Source: Atriophallophorus winterbourni (lineage: Eukaryota; Platyhelminthes; Trematoda; Plagiorchiida; Microphallidae). Taken from it: a DNA stretch of 64,000 nucleotides. Every line of letters begins with the position of its first letter. The stretch's first letter is position 1. The DNA is taken from positions 1 through 64,000 of the forward strand of contig JACCGJ010001351.1 of the NCBI GenBank assembly GCA_013407085.1. The letters are read 5' to 3'. Shown piece by piece: positions 58,761 to 64,000 of the stretch. Made by a program: the position numbers and the translations under genes. The notes beneath the pieces were generated by a model, which had not been told where the DNA came from, searched no databases, and worked only from the letters and a program-made list of their open reading frames with translations.

Positions 58761-59160
58761 GTGATCACCCAAAGGATTATGATTTAGAAGCCGAATTTGT
58801 TGGCGACAATGACTCATGGTTTTTTGTAAGACAATACATTCCTGCCAGCTTGTTTTAAAGTAATACTCAAAGAATCCTTGTTATGAAAGCTTTGCTGTGT
58901 TTACTGACATCGCATTTATACAGTCCAAATTTTAGAAACCATGAATTCGTCGACGCCAATATGAACGGGTTACCAGGAAGGGGAGTGTGTGTTTCAGTTT
59001 GTCGTATACAGTCAACAGACTTACGTGAGCCGCATAAATTAATCTGATGCCTTAAGTATGTGATAAGTGAAATGCTCAAGCAACTAGCAGCGTTTTAATG
59101 CAATACAGAGCTTGCATATTCACAGCACCCTTCGCTCTATTTTCAACCATCGTTGTGTAA
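58761..59160. other. Unassigned sequence between CR1 fragments
   Basis: No recognisable frame; possibly decayed polymerase sequence. Confidence 0.35.
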
Positions 59161-59164
59161 AACA

Positions 59165-59357
59165 TTATTATTACTGGGACTACTCATCAGTACAAAGCCT
59201 TTCGAAATAATCACAAAGTTGATCACAAAGGTCCACATTAGGAGCACTAGATTGCGGATTCGCACTAAATTGAGCTCATCAGCAGTGTATAGCATGTATC
59301 TGGTCGGATTCGAACCCAGGACTATCGTCATTGTATTCTCAGCTTGAGCTACCGTCC
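59165..59357 (-). mobile_element. tRNA-headed SINE-like element
   Basis: The minus strand starts with a tRNA-like head: TAGCTCAAGCTGAG as a Pol III A box (about 59,352-59,339) and GGTTCGAATCC as a perfect B box (59,316-59,306), about 25-30 bases apart. The body then carries a hammerhead-like core. This recalls the Pol III-driven, ribozyme-bearing Sm-alpha repeats of schistosomes (established family knowledge); identity is inferred. Confidence 0.55.
59256..59285 (-). ncRNA. Sm-alpha-like hammerhead core, degenerate
   Basis: CTGATGAG, a four-base stem II (GCTC/GTGC with one mismatch) around AATTTA, then CGAATC in place of CGAAAC. The changed GAAA suggests an inactive copy. Confidence 0.4.
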
Positions 59358-59539
59358 ACTGTTTGTCAGATCGCGTTTAAGCCTTGATGATTATTTCTCC
59401 AGACTGGCACATTTGTGTAACGTCGTATGCCCGACCATTCGAGAAAAACCAGAACCCTTTTTTGTGGTCGTCCGACAGAACTGATCTATTTGTCTGGTTT
59501 TTCAATCAAATACAGAGTAAGTTAACATAGATTAATTCT

Positions 59540-61124
59540 GATGAACATTGTTGATCAAAGGGGTTGGGAAAAGTACGTTCATAAGGTTTTGCGACAAGCT
59601 TACACTGTATCTGATGGAAAGACACAAAAAGTGTTAAATCTGTCGGAAGACCACAAAATAAGCAGCTGTCTCCTTACAGACTGGTCGGGGATAAGACGCT
59701 ACACAATTTTGCCAGTCTGGAGAAACATTCATGAGGACAGCAGGGTCATATGATAATCACATGGGACTTCAAACTTCCGCAAGTATACTCGAGAGACCAG
59801 CATCTAACGAGCTCACTGTAGCACAAACGTCGCGAAGTATTTGACCTGGTACCCTTGTACATCCACATCTTCAACAACACACGAATGAAAGGAACAGATC
59901 TGCCAGCTAATCTGGACCATGTTTTGAATTCGAACGCGCCGGCTATCGAAGCACTCGCCGACGATGCTTTATTGGGGTGGCGTGACGAAATTGTGCTCGA
60001 GTTCGATTACATCTGCAATGATTCGAGACACAGAAACGAGACGAAGGTCATCCGTAAAGTCATCTCTTAAAAACTCAAGGAAGCAATATGTGAAATAAAC
60101 GAGGTCAAACTAGATTTCCTTGACTCGAATACAAATTATAACTCATTTTTGAACTACCTTCAAATGCAATAAAACTCTCGATTTACTCTCAGCAAAGATG
60201 TCCACATCTTCCGTTTTTATGTTCACAGTAGAACCATAAAATAGATTTAACTGAAAATGGAGAGCCTGTACCATTCATTGTGATCTTGCTACTCCCGCAC
60301 TTTCAATTTTGCTGAAAAGATTGCCAACAATTGCTCGGCAGAACAAACAACAGTAACAGCAACGCATGGTGGATTTAATGGAATAAAATCCAAAATATTG
60401 TACAAAATTGTGAATGAAAGAACTGAAGTGAAACCAGCTGTTTTCCGCTCATGACAGAACAAGGAATGACTGCTACTGTTCAACAGACAGCGGATGCTCT
60501 TGCGAGCTTTTACTCTCAAGTGCTCTGCCCTAAACAATAGATATTTCACCGTGGTTCATTTCGTTGTGGATTGACACTTGCGGCGATTAAATACGAGGAA
60601 ATTCCCGGTGGGTCCAACATTAACCCAGCAATTCTCCGTGCATTTTATAGAGAGCTCTCATACAGTCTAGCTGAGCTTTTAAGCAAACGTCTTTGCGACG
60701 GTTGCGTACCGACAGCATGGAAAGCTCGTTTGATAACACCAATTGACAATTGTAACCTTCGTTCCGACGTGGTAAATCAAAGGCCTGTTAATCTGCTTCC
60801 CAGCATCTCGAAAGTTATGAAGCACATCCTTATTGAGTGTATCGTGTGTCACCTTGAAGCTAAACGATTTTTATCGGCAGCGCAACATGGGTTTTGCCGA
60901 AACTGATCTTGTCTCTCAAATATACCCATCACTCTGGACGATTGGACAACGTCTCTTGACATAGAATACTCCGTTCATGCTTGCTATATTGATGTATCAA
61001 AAGGATTCGGAATGGTCAACCACAGCCTGCTTCTGCAAAGCTAGTGTAATATGGGATAAGGGCTTTGTCTACCTGGTGTGCGGACGTAATTTTTGTTGCT
61101 CTGACAATTTTGGTCATAACTTCG
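59540..61124 (+). mobile_element. CR1-like LINE fragment (endonuclease to RT), cut by the assembly gap
   Basis: WDFKLPQVYSRDQHL (decayed GDFN block, 59.77 kb) and LPANLDHVLNSNAPAIE mark the endonuclease. SNINPAILRAFYRELSYSLA, VNLLPSISKVMKHILIE, SAAQHGFCRN and CYIDVSKGFGMVNHSLLLQ are polymerase blocks through motif A, where F precedes GMVNH as in the KAFDSVNH box. Stops at 60,068, 60,904 and elsewhere. The gap removes the catalytic region. Confidence 0.75.
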
Positions 61125-62124
61125 NNNNNNNNNNNNNNNNNNNNNNNNNNNNNNNNNNNNNNNNNNNNNNNNNNNNNNNNNNNNNNNNNNNNNNNNNNNN
61201 NNNNNNNNNNNNNNNNNNNNNNNNNNNNNNNNNNNNNNNNNNNNNNNNNNNNNNNNNNNNNNNNNNNNNNNNNNNNNNNNNNNNNNNNNNNNNNNNNNNN
61301 NNNNNNNNNNNNNNNNNNNNNNNNNNNNNNNNNNNNNNNNNNNNNNNNNNNNNNNNNNNNNNNNNNNNNNNNNNNNNNNNNNNNNNNNNNNNNNNNNNNN
61401 NNNNNNNNNNNNNNNNNNNNNNNNNNNNNNNNNNNNNNNNNNNNNNNNNNNNNNNNNNNNNNNNNNNNNNNNNNNNNNNNNNNNNNNNNNNNNNNNNNNN
61501 NNNNNNNNNNNNNNNNNNNNNNNNNNNNNNNNNNNNNNNNNNNNNNNNNNNNNNNNNNNNNNNNNNNNNNNNNNNNNNNNNNNNNNNNNNNNNNNNNNNN
61601 NNNNNNNNNNNNNNNNNNNNNNNNNNNNNNNNNNNNNNNNNNNNNNNNNNNNNNNNNNNNNNNNNNNNNNNNNNNNNNNNNNNNNNNNNNNNNNNNNNNN
61701 NNNNNNNNNNNNNNNNNNNNNNNNNNNNNNNNNNNNNNNNNNNNNNNNNNNNNNNNNNNNNNNNNNNNNNNNNNNNNNNNNNNNNNNNNNNNNNNNNNNN
61801 NNNNNNNNNNNNNNNNNNNNNNNNNNNNNNNNNNNNNNNNNNNNNNNNNNNNNNNNNNNNNNNNNNNNNNNNNNNNNNNNNNNNNNNNNNNNNNNNNNNN
61901 NNNNNNNNNNNNNNNNNNNNNNNNNNNNNNNNNNNNNNNNNNNNNNNNNNNNNNNNNNNNNNNNNNNNNNNNNNNNNNNNNNNNNNNNNNNNNNNNNNNN
62001 NNNNNNNNNNNNNNNNNNNNNNNNNNNNNNNNNNNNNNNNNNNNNNNNNNNNNNNNNNNNNNNNNNNNNNNNNNNNNNNNNNNNNNNNNNNNNNNNNNNN
62101 NNNNNNNNNNNNNNNNNNNNNNNN
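61125..62124. other. Assembly gap, 1,000 N
   Basis: Exactly 1,000 N, the usual placeholder for a gap of unknown length. The long X-filled reading frames across it are artefacts. Confidence 0.99.
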
Positions 62125-62150
62125 ATATATATATATATATATATATATAT
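62125..62150. repeat. (AT)n microsatellite at the gap edge
   Basis: Thirteen AT units directly after the gap; copy 1 of the palindrome has ACATATATAT at the same place (10,225). Confidence 0.9.
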
Positions 62151-64000
62151 TGTTAAGGAAACGTGGATAATGTTGGAACAGTTTAATCATACCAGTCTTA
62201 TGCAACAGTGATCATAAAGTTTGAACTTGGTTTTTATCATGTCCTTCATAATGCAGCTGATCAAATATATCATAGAATGGAAATGACGGTCAAAATACAA
62301 AAGCAAGTATACAATAGAGACTGAGGGTGTGATGTGATTTTCGTATTCCACCTACGGGTTTCAATGAATCTCATCTATCAATCTAGACTCACTGAGCCTT
62401 CATTTACACTTGAATTGCCTAAGAAATTCCTAGTATGTCGCCTTTGTAGTACGTAATAACCCCTCTTGTTATGAATCGGTTATAGTACGTTTTTGGTAAA
62501 TGTTTGCTTCTGAACACAGACGTTTCGTCAGACCAAGAGTGTCGGTACGAACAGTGTTCAGGTTTAAATGACATTCTCTGTTTTCAGAAGCGAAACGTAA
62601 CCAAAAACTTATACAACCGATCCATTGCAAACTTTATTTTCATGATTATGGACTCCTGATCGGTCTCGAATATTTTCAAATACTTTGCTAACCCCTTTTG
62701 TTGCTTTCATTTTAAAGTCCAAGACTTTATTTAAAACTTGCACTGCAAAATCCGATCCTCTATGCTCAGAGGTTTATATTTTTTTCAGTATATACATTTT
62801 TATCTTCTGTTTAGAATATTACATTTGGCAATATACATTTTAAAAATCTGAATATCGAAAGTACTGAAAGAAATGATATAAAACAACTGATTCATTGCAA
62901 CCTCTCATTTACATGAATATGATTCCCCGATCGGTCACTAACACAATGCTACTCACTGATAAACATGGTATATTTCATTTTGAAACATACTGTGACGCGC
63001 AAACCGCATGTTAATATTGATTCACACATTGCAAAACTATGGAAATTAATTTTTGTTACGGTTAGCCTAGAGATAGGGCCATGTATACTCGTTTGTGAGC
63101 CTCCAAATAGTGTAGATTTAATTGCAAAAAAAGCTTACTTCAACATGTTGAGCCGAAATACGGGTGAAGAGGTCAACAATATACCGATTGCAATGAGTCA
63201 TTTTATATTCAAAACTAAAAGTCATCTAATACCATGAAGGTTAAATTAAAAGAAATGAAGCTTTGGCTAAGGTTGTTGTTATCTTTCTTTAAATTGCGTT
63301 ATCATTTATCATTCGAAAATGGGTAACAGTCGACAATACACCATCGACTTCCACTTTTCCTTCATGGTTTCAGATGATATTTTTGTATTTGTTAATGACT
63401 CACGGCAAACGGTGTTTTGTTGACCTCTTCATCTGTATCTCGGCTCAACGTCCGGCAATAACATCTTTAATATTTGGAGGCTCACAAACGAGCATTCATG
63501 GTCTATCGCTCGTCTAACTGCAACAAAATTTAATTTCAATCTTTCCGCAATGAGAGTAACTTTTTTGCGAATAAATATTAACATGCATTTTGTACGTTAC
63601 AGTAAGTTGCAAAATGAAATATACCGTGTTTATCATATGGTGGCATCACAATATTTCACAGCAAATTCAGTTGCTTAGCAATGTAGTGGAAAATGTTGGT
63701 GACCCATCGGGGAATCTTATTCAGGAAAATGAAAGTTTGCAATAAATCAGTTGTTTTATATCATTTCTTTCAGTACTTTCGAAATTCATAATTCTGAAAT
63801 GTTTATTGCTAAATGTTATCTCCTAAACAACGTGAGAAGATAGCAATATTAATACAGTGTATCATAAAAAGAATTTAAACTGGGAGAAACCATGAATTCA
63901 ATGATAAATGTTCGTTACCGATCGGGGAATAATCATCATGAAAACATAAAGTTTGTAATGAATCGGAGAGAGCTGTTTATTGGCAACTTTTCGCTTCAGA
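62151..64000. repeat. Large imperfect palindrome (copy 2, cut by window end)
   Basis: Collinear with 10,241-12,100: the same left block (AATGCAGCTGATCAAATATA at 62,251), the same class B remnants near 62.5 kb, and inverted arms around a centre near 63.31 kb. Copies differ by many point changes and small indels. The right end lies outside the window. Confidence 0.8.
62491..62538 (-). ncRNA. Hammerhead-like motif class B, degenerate
   Basis: Same as 10,601-10,648: TTGGT, CTGACGA, TCTG/CAGA stem, lost GAAA, ACCAA. A second half-motif on the plus strand at about 62,578-62,606 keeps GCGAAACGTAACCAAAAAC. Confidence 0.35.

Noticed and set aside
59165..59357. Functional tRNA gene
   Set aside because: A and B boxes are present, but the sequence does not close an acceptor stem and continues into a SINE-like body.
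60977..62205. Three very long reading frames near 61-62 kb
   Set aside because: They run through 1,000 undetermined bases and an AT microsatellite.

Overview
The window looks like nuclear DNA of a parasitic flatworm, most likely a trematode close to the schistosomes. The evidence is AT-rich sequence; CR1-like LINEs, another LINE family and Penelope-like elements (PLEs), all decayed; hammerhead-like ribozyme motifs inside short repeats; and one host-like gene with many short symmetric exons, the style of trematode micro-exon genes. The taxon is inferred. There are no rRNA genes, CRISPR arrays or bacterial operons.

Layout. 0.3-9.2 kb: two CR1-like LINEs, one per strand, with a third 3' fragment between them. 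10.2-14.5 kb: a ~2 kb imperfect palindrome, LINE fragments and a short repeat with two hammerhead-like motifs, one in the loop of a 25-nt perfect inverted repeat. 16-20.8 kb: CR1 remnants and a copy of the repeat unit that dominates 37-56 kb. 21.1-34.2 kb, minus strand: a split gene, reconstructed here from splice sites and reading phase (16 exons). It starts with a signal-peptide exon and micro-exons of 39, 27 and 15 nt. Two homologous extracellular-type modules follow, with matching exon phases. No known family was recognised; one junction is unresolved. 34.2-57.2 kb: nested repeats, namely PLE fragments (reverse transcriptase and GIY-YIG remnants), four copies of a ~1.9 kb unit, a LINE inserted with an 8-bp target duplication, and a 1,949-bp tandem duplication spanning part of that LINE. 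57.3-61.1 kb: two CR1 fragments and a tRNA-headed SINE. 61,125-62,124 is a 1,000-N gap. 62.15-64.0 kb repeats the palindrome of 10.2-12.4 kb.

The only candidate cellular gene is the minus-strand one. Every retroelement reading frame is interrupted by stops or frameshifts. The least described features are the split gene with its duplicated modules, and the two classes of hammerhead-like motif that share a loop-less palindromic stem III. All coordinates come from reading the sequence; no similarity search or folding program was run.
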